A DNA stretch of 64,000 nucleotides, taken from positions 2,429,110 through 2,493,109 of the forward strand of contig NC_017033.1 of assembly GCF_000242255.2 (NCBI RefSeq), read 5' to 3'. Position 1 is the first letter of the stretch. Each line of letters begins with the position of its first letter. This DNA comes from Frateuria aurantia DSM 6220 (GTDB lineage Bacteria > Pseudomonadota > Gammaproteobacteria > Xanthomonadales > Rhodanobacteraceae). The position numbers were made by a program, and so were the translations under genes. The notes beneath the pieces were generated by a model. The model was not told the origin of the DNA, searched no databases, and saw nothing but the letters and a program-made list of their open reading frames with translations. Below are positions 26,699 to 35,487 of this stretch, one piece after another.

Positions 26699-27499
26699 TC
26701 AGCGCGCCCCCGACTGCAACTGTCGCAAGGCCAGACCATGCAGCACCGGCGTGCCCGCCAGCACGCTGCGGCTGTCCAGATCCAGAGCTCCGCCCCGCAG
26801 ATCGGTGAACACGCCACCGGCTTCGCGCACGATGACCGCCAGCGCGGCAATATCAAGAATGCCGACATCGGATTCGATCACCAGATCCAGACTTCCACGC
26901 GCCAGCAGATGGTAATGACAGAAGTCGCCGTAACCCCGGATACGGTTGCACTGGCCAATCAGCTGTCCCAGCAGAGGCCATTGAGGTCCGGCCGCCAGCG
27001 ACTTGATATTGCCGGTGGAGATGGAGGCGGCCGCCACGTTGTCGGTACTCGCCACCCGTACCCGCTGCCCATCCAGCCAGGCGCCCTGACCACGAACGGC
27101 CCACATGGTTTCGCCGTAGATCGGAGCTGAGGACACACCCAGCACCAGCTCGCCATCCAGCATCAGAGCGATCTGAGTGGAAAAGAAAGGTGTGCGTCGA
27201 ACGAAACTCTTGGTGCCGTCCAGCGGATCGACCAGCCACAACGCCCGTCCGTCCGCACCCTGGCGGCCGAATTCCTCGCCATAGATGCCGGCCTCGGGCA
27301 GCGCCCGCTGCAGGATCGCGCGAATCGCCAGCTCGGCTTCGCGATCCGCCACCGTCACGGGGGTCTGGTCGTCTTTCAGCTCGATCTCGACGCCACGCTG
27401 CCAATGATGACGGATGATGTCTCCGGCGGCGGCGGCGGCCTCGCGAGCCGCGGCCAAGGCGTGAGCCAGTACGGCCTCGTCCATAAGCTGTTCCTTCAT
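26699..27499 (-). CDS. Inositol monophosphatase family; probable histidinol-phosphatase (HisN type)
   Basis: A 266-residue Mg-dependent phosphatase. Metal motifs are G-E-E-F-G near residue 74, L-V-D-P-L-D-G-T-K-S-F near 90, and G-I-L-D-I-A-A-L-A near 215, where the usual W-D is L-D but the metal-binding Asp is kept. The T-K-S-F variant and the R-G-Y-G-D-F segment resemble HisN-type histidinol-phosphate phosphatases, the eighth step of histidine synthesis. Inositol monophosphatase activity cannot be excluded. Its start codon overlaps the gspN stop (ATGA), so it is translated with gspN. No other his gene is near. This is one of three members of the superfamily in the window. Confidence 0.82.
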   Translation of the reverse strand: MKEQLMDEAVLAHALAAAREAAAAAGDIIRHHWQRGVEIELKDDQTPVTVADREAELAIRAILQRALPEAGIYGEEFGRQGADGRALWLVDPLDGTKSFVRRTPFFSTQIALMLDGELVLGVSSAPIYGETMWAVRGQGAWLDGQRVRVASTDNVAAASISTGNIKSLAAGPQWPLLGQLIGQCNRIRGYGDFCHYHLLARGSLDLVIESDVGILDIAALAVIVREAGGVFTDLRGGALDLDSRSVLAGTPVLHGLALRQLQSGAR

Positions 27500-28281
27500 T
27501 GCAGATTGTCCAACATGCCACCGCTGCGGCGGATATCCACCATACCATGCTCGTCGGGCACGCCGAAGCCGGCCAGCCAGGCCGCCAGCGCCGGCTGATG
27601 CGCCCCCGCGGCGGCATCGACCTGGAAGCTCCAGCCCAGCGGATGGAGCCGCCCCTGGCCATGAACATGCAGCGGCCCGCCGCCATCATCCTCCAGCTCG
27701 GCCGTCATCACCCCCTGCTGGCTGCGGGCATGCAGCAGAAGATTGCCCAGCGCCAGCTTCTGACCCGATGCCGTCACGCCGGCATCGCGCCAGGCCAGCT
27801 GCGCCTCCAGTGTCATCGGCCAGCCATGCCACACCACCGCATGGGATATATCCAGATACCATTGACCGGCCACCGGCATGACCGGCAGCCCGAACCATTG
27901 GGCCAGTGCCGCGGGCGTGCTGCGCAACCGGACATGATCGATCACCAGCCGCGCATCGGCTTCACGCTGCAATTGCCCGGAAGCCGTGATCCGGGGACCG
28001 TTCAACTGCCAGTGCAGATCCGCGCGGCCCAGCAGAATGGACGGTGACAGCTGCCAGCGCAGACCGCCCAAGGGGAATCCGGCACGCGTGAGCACCTGTC
28101 CGGCCTGCCCTTTCCACACGGTGCCGCTGACCTGCTGCAACCGCAGCCCCGGCAAGCGCTCGCCATACCAGCCCAAGGCCCAGCTGGCGGGCAGAAAAGC
28201 CACCATCAGCAGCAGCATCAGGCTGATCACCAGGCCCCATACCATCAGATAACGAACCACGTTCAATACGCACCGCTCCAT
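27496..28281 (-). CDS. gspN: Type II secretion system protein N (GspN)
   Basis: A 261-residue protein with one N-terminal membrane helix (about 10-32) and a beta-rich periplasmic part, as in GspN, a bitopic inner-membrane component of type II secretion. Supporting segments are G-L-R-L-Q-Q-V-S-G-T-V-W-K-G near residue 45, the pattern R-W-Q-L-S-P near 75, and a Gly/His-rich C-terminal half. The start at 28281 is preferred; a longer in-frame start at 28341 adds a Gly/Cys-rich leader. No other gsp gene lies in the window, so it is detached from its system or serves elsewhere. It overlaps the next gene by four bases and diverges from bioA. Confidence 0.85.
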   Translation of the reverse strand: MERCVLNVVRYLMVWGLVISLMLLLMVAFLPASWALGWYGERLPGLRLQQVSGTVWKGQAGQVLTRAGFPLGGLRWQLSPSILLGRADLHWQLNGPRITASGQLQREADARLVIDHVRLRSTPAALAQWFGLPVMPVAGQWYLDISHAVVWHGWPMTLEAQLAWRDAGVTASGQKLALGNLLLHARSQQGVMTAELEDDGGGPLHVHGQGRLHPLGWSFQVDAAAGAHQPALAAWLAGFGVPDEHGMVDIRRSGGMLDNLQ

Positions 28282-28508
28282 CGCGCCGCCACCCCGGCCG
28301 CAGACGCCCAATGTACCGCAGCCGGCCCCGAAACCCGCCATGGCGGCACCGTCGCGCCGGTGCCATCATCCTGCATCGATGGCTGCTGGATCCTTGTCCG
28401 TCAAGCCGACATCCCTCTCTGGAGCCTCCTCGTCTGCAACGGGACCTGACGCCGCAGTCGGAATGGTGCCGCTTGAGCCTGCAGGCCCGGACCGACGATG
28501 ATAGGGCC

Positions 28509-29882
28509 ATGAGCCAGCAAGCATTCCCCGAACCGATATCCAACCAGACTCTGGCCGAACGCGACCTGCGCCATGTCTGGCATCCCTGCACCCAGATGCA
28601 GGATCACGAGACCATCCCGCTGATCCCGATCACTCGCGGCGAAGGCGTATGGCTGCACGATGCCGACGGCCGTCGTTACATCGACGGTGTCAGCTCGTGG
28701 TGGACCAATATCTTCGGCCATGCCAATCCGACCATCAGTGCCGCCGTCAAACAGCAGCTGGATACCCTGGAGCATGTGATTTTCGCCGGCTTCACCCACG
28801 AGCCGGCGATTCGCCTGGCTGAGGAACTGGTCGCCATCACGCCACCGGGGCTGGACCGTGTGTTTTACGCCGACGTCGGCTCGGCCGCGGTGGAAGTGGC
28901 CCTGAAGATGAGCTTCCACTACTGGCTCAACCAGGGCCATGGCGAGAAAACCCAATTCATTGCCTTGGCCAACAGCTACCATGGCGAGACTTTGGGTGCC
29001 TTGTCGGTCAGTGATGTCGCCCTTTATCGCAAGACCTACGGCCCGTTGCTGCTGAACTCGCTGATCGCGCCTTCGCCGGATGCCTATCTGGGCGAGGCCG
29101 GCGAAACGGCCGAAGCCACCGCCCAGCGGGCGCTGGAAGGCATGAAGGTCCTGCTGGAGCAGCATGCCGATACCACCTGCGCAGTGATCATCGAGCCGCT
29201 GGTGCAATGCGCCGGCAGCATGCGGATGTATCACCCCAGCTATATCAGCGGCCTGCGCCAGCTGTGCGACGAATACAAGGTGCACCTGATCGCCGACGAG
29301 ATTGCGGTCGGCTTCGGTCGTACCGGCACCCTGTTCGCCTGCGAGCAGGCCGCGGTCCGACCGGACTTCATGTGCCTGTCCAAGGGACTGACCGGCGGCT
29401 ATCTGCCACTGGCCGCGGTCATGACCTCGGACCATGTGTACCAGGCCTTTTATGCCGAACACCACCGCGGCCGGGCCTTTCTGCACTCGCACAGCTATAC
29501 CGGCAACCCGCTGGCCTGCACCGCCGCTCTGGCCACTCTGGGATTGTTCCGCGACCAGCCGGTACTGGAGCGCAACCGCGAGCTGGCCGCTCGTCTGGCT
29601 CGTCGCCTGGAGCCTCTGCGCGATCACCCTCACGTTGCAGACATCCGCCAGCACGGCATGATCGCCGCGGTGGAGATGGTCGCCGACAAGCGCACGCGCA
29701 CGCCGTTCCCGAGCACCGACCGGCGCGGCCTGCGGGTTTTCCAATACGGCCTGCAACATGAAGCCTTGCTGCGCCCGCTGGGTGACGTGGTGTATTTCAT
29801 GCCACCCTATGTGATCAGCGACGACGAGCTCGATCATCTGGTCGATGCAGCCATCCGCGGCATCGACGTCGCCTGCGCATGA
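28509..29882 (+). CDS. bioA: Adenosylmethionine-8-amino-7-oxononanoate aminotransferase
   Basis: A 457-residue class III PLP aminotransferase that uses S-adenosylmethionine to convert KAPA into DAPA in biotin synthesis. The start at 28509 removes an Arg/Pro-rich upstream extension. Family traits are R-H-V-W-H-P-C-T-Q-M near residue 25, S-W-W-T-N-I-F-G-H near 65, S-Y-H-G-E-T near 155, I-A-D-E-I-A-V-G-F-G-R near 265, and the PLP lysine in C-L-S-K-G-L-T-G-G-Y near 300. It is the first gene of bioA-rsmE-gshB-tonB, with 95 bases before rsmE. Other bio genes are outside the window. Confidence 0.97.
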   Translation: MSQQAFPEPISNQTLAERDLRHVWHPCTQMQDHETIPLIPITRGEGVWLHDADGRRYIDGVSSWWTNIFGHANPTISAAVKQQLDTLEHVIFAGFTHEPAIRLAEELVAITPPGLDRVFYADVGSAAVEVALKMSFHYWLNQGHGEKTQFIALANSYHGETLGALSVSDVALYRKTYGPLLLNSLIAPSPDAYLGEAGETAEATAQRALEGMKVLLEQHADTTCAVIIEPLVQCAGSMRMYHPSYISGLRQLCDEYKVHLIADEIAVGFGRTGTLFACEQAAVRPDFMCLSKGLTGGYLPLAAVMTSDHVYQAFYAEHHRGRAFLHSHSYTGNPLACTAALATLGLFRDQPVLERNRELAARLARRLEPLRDHPHVADIRQHGMIAAVEMVADKRTRTPFPSTDRRGLRVFQYGLQHEALLRPLGDVVYFMPPYVISDDELDHLVDAAIRGIDVACA

Positions 29883-29977
29883 CCCGGCTCCCGCCGCACC
29901 GTTGCGGCGGGTCATCCCGGCCGGCAATGGCCGCACTTGCTATGCTGGCCAGCCCCGGCCCTGTTGATTGAATTTCC

Positions 29978-30712
29978 ATGCGCACGATCCGAATCCATAT
30001 CGACTCTCCGCTCAGCGAACACGGCAGCACCGTGCTGGAAGGCCAGCCCGCCGAACATCTGGTCCGCGTGCTGCGGCAGGATGTCGGTGCCCAGGTGGTG
30101 CTGTTCAACGGCGACGGGCATGACTATGCAGCGACCATCACCGCCGTCGAGCGACGTCAGGTGCAATTGCAGATCGCGACCCGCCACTCGCCCGGCAATG
30201 AATCACCGCTGCGACTGACCCTGGCTCAGGGCATCGCCCGCGGCGAAAAGATGGATCTGATCATCCAGAAAGCCTGCGAACTGGGGATCGCTGAAATCGT
30301 GCCGCTGCATACCGAGCGCAGCGAAGTGAGGCTGGACGAAAAGCGCAGCGCCAAGCGCCTTGAACATTGGCAAGCGGTCGCCATCAGCGCGGCTGAACAG
30401 TCTGGTCGCGCCATGGTGCCCGTGATCCACCCCGCCCGCCCGCTGGCCGTATGGCTGGACAGCCTGCCGGCCGAAGGTCCGCTGCGGCTCAGCCTGTCGC
30501 CTGACGGCGAACAGCGGTTGCGCCAGCTGCAACTGCCCGCCAGCGGCGCCATGCTGATGGTCGGCCCCGAAGGCGGCCTGGGCGAGCGCGATCTGGAAGC
30601 TCTGGACGGCAAGGGCTTCCAGCGCCTGCAGCTGGGGCCGCGCATTCTGCGCACCGAAACCGCCGGTCTGGCCGCCGCCGCGGCCTTGCAGGCGGTCCAC
30701 GGCGATTTCTGA
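29978..30712 (+). CDS. rsmE: 16S rRNA m3U1498 methyltransferase RsmE
   Basis: A 244-residue SPOUT methyltransferase that methylates N3 of U1498 in 16S rRNA. An N-terminal PUA-like domain (about 1-70) is followed by the knotted SPOUT domain with Q-K-A-C-E-L-G near 88, the R-S family segment, E-Q-S-G-R near 140, and the SAM-binding knot M-V-G-P-E-G-G-L near 190 and L-G-P-R-I-L-R-T-E-T-A near 215. Length fits RsmE. It sits between bioA and gshB, a typical gammaproteobacterial position next to glutathione synthetase. Confidence 0.97.
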   Translation: MRTIRIHIDSPLSEHGSTVLEGQPAEHLVRVLRQDVGAQVVLFNGDGHDYAATITAVERRQVQLQIATRHSPGNESPLRLTLAQGIARGEKMDLIIQKACELGIAEIVPLHTERSEVRLDEKRSAKRLEHWQAVAISAAEQSGRAMVPVIHPARPLAVWLDSLPAEGPLRLSLSPDGEQRLRQLQLPASGAMLMVGPEGGLGERDLEALDGKGFQRLQLGPRILRTETAGLAAAAALQAVHGDF

Positions 30713-30839
30713 ACTGATTCCATGACAGCATGATGCGCTTGCCGCCCTGCCCAGGGTCGGCGAACATGCGCTACTGATTCTGCCGGGTCCTGCACCCGGC
30801 CGCCTGAAGGTCGGCCCCTGGCCCACCAGGAGATATCCC

Positions 30840-31787
30840 GTGACCCGTTCGCTTGCGATCCTGATGGATCCCGTCGAGAAAATCAAAATCGCCAAGGACA
30901 CCAGCTTCGCCATGCTGCTGGAGGCTCAACGCCGGGGCTGGCAGGTCCATTACCTGCAGCAGGGCGACCTGGAGCTGCGCGACGGCCACCCCTGGGGCCG
31001 ACTCAGCCCGCTGCGGGTATTCGATGATGCCGGCCACTGGTTCGAACGCGGCGAAGCCCGCTGGACCGACCTGCGCACGCTCGACGTGGTGCTGATGCGC
31101 AAGGATCCGCCGGTCGACGCGCAGTTCATCTACGACACCATGGTGCTGGAACTGGCCGAGCAGGCCGGCGTGGAGGTGATCAACCGCCCCGCCTCGCTGC
31201 GCGACTGCAACGAAAAACTCTATGCCCTGCAGTTTCCGCAGTGCATCGCCCCCACTCTGGTCAGTCGCTCGCAAAGCCAGCTGCGCGCTTTTGTGGAGAG
31301 CCATGGCGAGGCGGTACTGAAGCCGCTGGACGGCATGGGCGGCCGCGGCATCTTCAGGGTCAAGGCCGGCGACCCCAATCTCAACTCCATGCTGGAAACC
31401 CTGCTGCATGACGGACTGCAGTTCACTCTGGCCCAGAAGTTCATTCCCGCCATCGTACAAGGCGACAAGCGCATTCTGCTGATCGACGGCGAGCCGGTGC
31501 CCTATGCCCTGGCCCGGATTCCGCAGGGCAGCGAGTTTCGCGGCAACCTGGCGGCCGGCGGTCGCGGTGAGGGTGTGCCGCTCAACGAGCGTGATCGCTG
31601 GATCGCCGCCCAGGTGGCGCCGGAACTGCGTCGCCGCGGCCTGCGGTTTGTCGGTCTGGACGTCATTGGCGACTATCTGACCGAGATCAATGTCACCTCG
31701 CCGACCTGCGTGCGCGAGCTGGACCAGCAGTTCGGCCTGAATATCGCGGGTCAGCTGTTCGATGCCGTCGAGCAAGGCCGGCCGTGA
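30840..31787 (+). CDS. gshB: Glutathione synthetase
   Basis: A 315-residue ATP-grasp enzyme that joins gamma-glutamylcysteine and glycine. It starts at GTG 30840, with AGGAG eight bases upstream. Early conserved segment is I-L-M-D-P-V-E-K-I-K; M-R-K-D-P-P-V-D lies near residue 88; the ATP-grasp core shows V-L-K-P-L-D-G-M-G-G-R-G near 160, R-G-N-L-A-A-G-G near 238, and the C-terminal T-E-I-N-V-T-S-P-T. Its stop overlaps the start of the TonB-like gene by four bases, so the two are coupled. Length matches bacterial GshB. Confidence 0.98.
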   Translation: MTRSLAILMDPVEKIKIAKDTSFAMLLEAQRRGWQVHYLQQGDLELRDGHPWGRLSPLRVFDDAGHWFERGEARWTDLRTLDVVLMRKDPPVDAQFIYDTMVLELAEQAGVEVINRPASLRDCNEKLYALQFPQCIAPTLVSRSQSQLRAFVESHGEAVLKPLDGMGGRGIFRVKAGDPNLNSMLETLLHDGLQFTLAQKFIPAIVQGDKRILLIDGEPVPYALARIPQGSEFRGNLAAGGRGEGVPLNERDRWIAAQVAPELRRRGLRFVGLDVIGDYLTEINVTSPTCVRELDQQFGLNIAGQLFDAVEQGRP

Positions 31788-32680
31788 ATGCCGACGCTGC
31801 CGGTACCGCGACGGCGAAGAGCGGCACGCCCTTCCGCCGTCGCGCACCGGACCTGCTGGGCGCCTGCATCCTGCTGTCGCTGATCGTCCATGCCCTGTTG
31901 CTGCTGGGCCTGAGCTTCCGGCATCCGCCGGCACCGCCCGCTACCCCGAGCATGGACATCACCCTGTTGCAGGCCAGCAATACGCAGGCACCCGCCCAGG
32001 CCGACTTTCTGGCCCAGGCGGCCAATCGCGGCGGCGGCAATGACGATCGCGTCGGCAAGCCCTCCGAGCCTGTGGCCGGGCTGTTGCCCACGCCGGACCA
32101 GGGCGTCGCGCCACAGCCGATGCAGGCCTCACTGGCCCGCCCGCAGGACGATATCAAGCAACAACGACTGACCACCACCGCCGACAGTCCCGATATGGCC
32201 GACGACACACCCAGCCATACTCTCCACGACACCCCGGATGCCACCGCCGACGAGACCCGGCAGGCTCAGGAAATGGCGAGTCTGGCCGCCGAGCTGAATG
32301 CTCGCAGCGAGGCTTATGCCAAGCGCCCGCGCAAGAAATTCATTTCGGCCAACACCCGCGAGTACGCCTATGCCGCCTATATGCACCACTGGGTCCGACG
32401 GATCGAGCGCAGCGGCAACCTGAACTACCCCGAGGTGGCGCGGTCACGGCATCTGCATGGCGAGCTGATTCTCAGCGTCGGCCTGCGTCGCAATGGCGAG
32501 GTGGCCAGCATCGACGTGATCCAGTCGTCAGGCCACCCCGAACTCGATCAGGCTGCCCGGCGCATCGTCAAGCAGGCAGCGCCCTATCCGCCCCTGCCCA
32601 CCACCCGACATCCGATCGACCTGCTTTACATCACACGGACCTGGCAGTTCCTGCCCGGCGATCGCCTCGACGCCCGGTAA
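31784..32680 (+). CDS. TonB family energy-transducer-like protein
   Basis: A 298-residue protein that starts at a GTG overlapping the gshB stop. One membrane helix (about 26-45) anchors it in the inner membrane. A periplasmic linker of about 150 residues is rich in Ala, Gln, Asp and Thr but poor in the Pro-Lys/Pro-Glu repeats of classical TonB. The C-terminal domain (about 215-295) shows the TonB fold pattern: Y-P-E-V-A-R, G-E-L-I-L-S-V-G, R-N-G-E-V, S-S-G-H-P-E-L-D-Q-A-A, P-Y-P-P-L. It could energise the TonB-dependent receptors about 5 kb away, but ExbB and ExbD are not in the window. Its stop abuts that of the convergent phosphatase gene with no base between. Confidence 0.88.
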   Translation: MNADAAGTATAKSGTPFRRRAPDLLGACILLSLIVHALLLLGLSFRHPPAPPATPSMDITLLQASNTQAPAQADFLAQAANRGGGNDDRVGKPSEPVAGLLPTPDQGVAPQPMQASLARPQDDIKQQRLTTTADSPDMADDTPSHTLHDTPDATADETRQAQEMASLAAELNARSEAYAKRPRKKFISANTREYAYAAYMHHWVRRIERSGNLNYPEVARSRHLHGELILSVGLRRNGEVASIDVIQSSGHPELDQAARRIVKQAAPYPPLPTTRHPIDLLYITRTWQFLPGDRLDAR

Positions 32681-33277
32681 TCATTGGTCTCCGGGCAATA
32701 CGGCGTCTGTCCTGCGTTCACTGCGCGACGGCAGCAGATGACCGGCCGCGTCATAACGGAGCACGATCATCCAGTCGAAGACCTCCGCCGGCCAGCGCCC
32801 CGCAGGCAACAGGCTGGCCGGATCCGCCCCCAGCACCGTCAGCAGCTGCGGCATGGCGCCATGGTGCCAGCAGATCAGGATCTGCCGCCCGCCCGGATGG
32901 GCCCGCAGCTCCGCCGCCAGCGCGGACTCAGCGCCCTCCGGGAAGCGATCATCCTCGGCAAGCCCCAGCGCCTGCGACAATGGAGCCAGCGTCAGGGTCT
33001 CGCGCCGGGAGTGGCGACTGTCCCGACTGGCAAGCAGATGCTGTGGCTGCCAGACCTCCCCATCCAGCGACAAAGCCGCGAATTCACGGGCATAGGCTCT
33101 TGCACGCGCCTGCCCCCGCGCCGACAGCCCCGTGCCATGCGCAGGCTTCTCGCCATGCCGGATGATGATCACGGTGGCATCGGCGAGTCCGGACTCGGCC
33201 GCCGCCACCGGCGCCGTCAGCCATACCGTCACCAGCAGTCCAAGGCCACCCAGCCACTTGCCGGCCGTGTTCCGCAT
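32681..33277 (-). CDS. Exported histidine phosphatase family protein
   Basis: A 198-residue member of the histidine phosphatase superfamily. The start at 33277 has GGAGG eight bases upstream and gives a signal peptide ending near A-P-V-A-A-A. The catalytic motif is R-H-G-E-K near residue 40, the conserved second-half His is in C-W-H-H-G-A near 145, and the arginine of S-R-D-S-R-H-S-R-R supplies the phosphate pocket. The R-H-G-E-K form is common in periplasmic members of unknown substrate. It is divergent from algH and convergent with the TonB-like gene. Phosphatase activity is likely; the substrate is unknown. Confidence 0.85.
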   Translation of the reverse strand: MRNTAGKWLGGLGLLVTVWLTAPVAAAESGLADATVIIIRHGEKPAHGTGLSARGQARARAYAREFAALSLDGEVWQPQHLLASRDSRHSRRETLTLAPLSQALGLAEDDRFPEGAESALAAELRAHPGGRQILICWHHGAMPQLLTVLGADPASLLPAGRWPAEVFDWMIVLRYDAAGHLLPSRSERRTDAVLPGDQ

Positions 33278-33404
33278 CACTTCGCCTCCTTCGTCATCAT
33301 CCCGCCCTATCCCAGTATGCGGAAGCCAGGAAATTCCGCACCCTCCGATGGTTGTCCATCGCCGAGTCGAGCACAAAGATGACAGCTTTGCTTACAATGG
33401 CCGC

Positions 33405-33974
33405 ATGACATTTCCCGAGTCCGCCACTTTGGCCGGTCAGTTTCTGATCGCCATGCCCAATCTTGACGACCCTTCGTTCAACCGCGGGGTCACCCTGGTC
33501 TGCCAGCACAACGAGGAGGGCGCACTGGGGCTGCTGATCAACCGCCAGTCCGAATACAGCCTCGCCGACATCCTCGAACAGATGCAACTGGAGTATCAGG
33601 CCCCTGAACTGGCCGACGTACCCGTGCTGATCGGCGGTCCGCTGCAGCAGGAACGCGGATTCGTGCTGCACGAAGAACCCGGCTACTGGGAAGCCAGCTA
33701 TCGCGTCAACCAGACGTGGTCGGTTACCACCTCGCGTGACATCCTGGTAGCCATCGCCGCCGGCCAAGGGCCGGCCAAGGCCTTGCTGGTACTGGGCTAT
33801 GCGGGCTGGGATGCCGGCCAGCTGGAGCAGGAACTGAAGGACAATGCCTGGCTGACCGCCGAAGCCAGTCACCAGGTCGTCTTCGACACGCCACTGGATC
33901 GTCGCTGGACCGCCGCCGCCGATCTGGTCGGAGTCGACGTCAACCGGTTGACGGCCTATCCGGGGCATGCATGA
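33405..33974 (+). CDS. algH: YqgE/AlgH family protein
   Basis: A 189-residue protein of the UPF0301 family. Characteristic segments are G-Q-F-L-I-A-M-P near residue 11, F-N-R-G-V-T-L-V-C-Q-H near 25, G-A-L-G-L-L-I-N-R near 39, G-G-P-L-Q near 77 and L-G-Y-A-G-W near 128. The family was linked to alginate regulation in Pseudomonas, but its biochemical role is still unclear. The start at 33405 fits the family N-terminus; a much longer in-frame extension is not family-like. It overlaps ruvX by four bases, giving the conserved algH-ruvX-pyrB order. Confidence 0.96.
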   Translation: MTFPESATLAGQFLIAMPNLDDPSFNRGVTLVCQHNEEGALGLLINRQSEYSLADILEQMQLEYQAPELADVPVLIGGPLQQERGFVLHEEPGYWEASYRVNQTWSVTTSRDILVAIAAGQGPAKALLVLGYAGWDAGQLEQELKDNAWLTAEASHQVVFDTPLDRRWTAAADLVGVDVNRLTAYPGHA

Positions 33975-34426
33975 GCTGCATTTTCGGCTTTGATGTCGGC
34001 AGCCGCCGCAGCGGCGTGGCCATCGGCAACACCTTTACCGGCACCGCCCGCAATCTGGCCGTACTGGGCATGGATCAGGGCCAGCCGGAATGGGCCAGGC
34101 TGGATGCCTTGCGCCGCGAATGGCTGCCGGACACCTTGGTGGTCGGCCTGCCCCTGACCCTGGACGGCGAAGAACAACCGGCCAGCAAACGGGCCCGTCG
34201 CTTTGCCGAAGCGTTGCAGCAACGCTACCGATTGCCGGTGTATCTGGTCGATGAACGCCACAGTTCGCAGGAAGCCGCCCAGCGTTTCGCCCAGGCCCGC
34301 GCTTCGGGATTGCGGCGCCGCAACCATGCCGAACAACTGGATGCCGATGCGGCCGCCGTGATTCTTGAACGCTGGCTGCTGGCCGGCCCCGAAGATCGCC
34401 TCGCCCTGCCGGAGCCCCGGTCTTGA
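33971..34426 (+). CDS. ruvX: RuvX/YqgF, pre-16S rRNA nuclease / Holliday junction resolvase-like
   Basis: A 151-residue RNase H-fold protein, implicated in trimming pre-16S rRNA. It starts with F-G-F-D-V-G-S-R-R-S-G-V-A, which carries the first catalytic Asp; V-V-G-L-P-L-T-L-D-G lies near residue 58, the second acidic site in V-D-E-R-H-S-S near 93, and the final Asp in L-D-A-D-A-A-A near 124. Length matches the family. It is translationally coupled to algH by an ATGA overlap and lies 34 bases before pyrB. Confidence 0.96.
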   Translation: MSCIFGFDVGSRRSGVAIGNTFTGTARNLAVLGMDQGQPEWARLDALRREWLPDTLVVGLPLTLDGEEQPASKRARRFAEALQQRYRLPVYLVDERHSSQEAAQRFAQARASGLRRRNHAEQLDADAAAVILERWLLAGPEDRLALPEPRS

Positions 34427-34460
34427 CCCTCTTTTTTTCCATCTCAGGTCCGTCGCCCCT

Positions 34461-35387
34461 ATGACCCAACGTCTGCGCCATCTCACCTCGCTTGCACCAC
34501 TGGCCCGCCCGACCATCGAGCGACTGCTGGACCGCGCCGAGTCCATGCGCGAGGCCTGCGCGCATGGCACCCGCAAGCTGGACCTGCTGGCCGGCCGCAC
34601 CATCCTGAATCTGTTCTTCGAACCCTCGACCCGTACCCGCACCTCGTTCGAGCTGGCAGCAAGGCGACTGGGTGCCGATGTCATCAATTTCGACATCGGT
34701 TTCTCGTCCACCGCCAAGGGCGAAGAGCTGTTTGACACCCTGCACACCCTCGAAGCCATGCATCTGGACGCGATCATCGTCCGCCACAAGCAGTCAGGCA
34801 CCCCCGAGGAGCTGGTACGCCACGCCATGAGCGGCGTCTCGGTAGTCAATGCCGGAGACGGCAACCATGCCCACCCGACCCAGGGCCTGCTGGATGCCTT
34901 GACCATTCGCCAGCATCTGCCGGACCTGTCCAAACTCTCGGTGGTGATCTGCGGTGACGTCAAGCATTCCCGCGTCGCCCGCTCGGATGTCCACGCGCTG
35001 TCCACTCTGGGCGTGCGTGATCTGCGCCTGTGCGGCCCGGCCAGCCTGCTGCCGCCGGCCGAGGAACTCCCGCAGTGCCGGCTGTTCAGTGATTTCGACC
35101 AGGCCATCGAAGGCGCCAACGTCGTCATCATGCTGCGACTGCAGAAAGAACGCATGCAGACCATCGACTTTCCGGACGAAGCAGCGTATTTCCATGCCTA
35201 TGGTCTGGACAAGCGACGGTTGGCACTCGCGGCACCGCGCGCCCTGGTCATGCACCCGGGACCGATCAACCGGGGCATCGAGATTGCCTCGGAGATCGCG
35301 GACGGCGTGCAGTCACGTATTCTGGAACAGGTCAGCAACGGCGTCTTCGTCCGCATGGCGGTACTGGCCGAAGTACTGGGCCGCTGA
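34461..35387 (+). CDS. pyrB: Aspartate carbamoyltransferase catalytic subunit
   Basis: A 308-residue enzyme for the first committed step of pyrimidine synthesis, condensing carbamoyl phosphate with aspartate. The carbamoyl-phosphate signature is E-P-S-T-R-T-R-T-S-F-E near residue 54; H-P-T-Q-G-L-L-D lies near 138, the R-x-x-R-V-A-R-S-D region near 175, and M-H-P-G-P-I-N-R-G near 262. It belongs to the class without a regulatory PyrI subunit immediately downstream; pyrC is not adjacent either. The start at 34461 follows ruvX by 34 bases and gives the standard N-terminus. A hairpin lies 12 bases after the stop. Confidence 0.97.
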   Translation: MTQRLRHLTSLAPLARPTIERLLDRAESMREACAHGTRKLDLLAGRTILNLFFEPSTRTRTSFELAARRLGADVINFDIGFSSTAKGEELFDTLHTLEAMHLDAIIVRHKQSGTPEELVRHAMSGVSVVNAGDGNHAHPTQGLLDALTIRQHLPDLSKLSVVICGDVKHSRVARSDVHALSTLGVRDLRLCGPASLLPPAEELPQCRLFSDFDQAIEGANVVIMLRLQKERMQTIDFPDEAAYFHAYGLDKRRLALAAPRALVMHPGPINRGIEIASEIADGVQSRILEQVSNGVFVRMAVLAEVLGR

Positions 35388-35399
35388 TCGCAGGCAGGT

Positions 35400-35420
35400 G
35401 GCTCTGGCGACGCCAGAGCC
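35400..35420 (+). terminator. Hairpin after pyrB
   Basis: Perfect nine-base inverted repeat GGCTCTGGC / GCCAGAGCC with a three-base loop, 12 bases past the pyrB stop. No T-tract follows, so it may only weaken read-through or protect the pyrB mRNA end. Confidence 0.45.
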
Positions 35421-35487
35421 GGCCGCATGCGGGGCAGGCATCACGCGCCGGGCTCACCCCCGGCATCATGTATCGACAGGGGTTTCT

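Noticed and set aside
33393-33398. TACAAT just before the algH start as a -10 box for a leaderless transcript
   Set aside because: No -35 partner or extended -10 was visible, and chance occurrence is likely.
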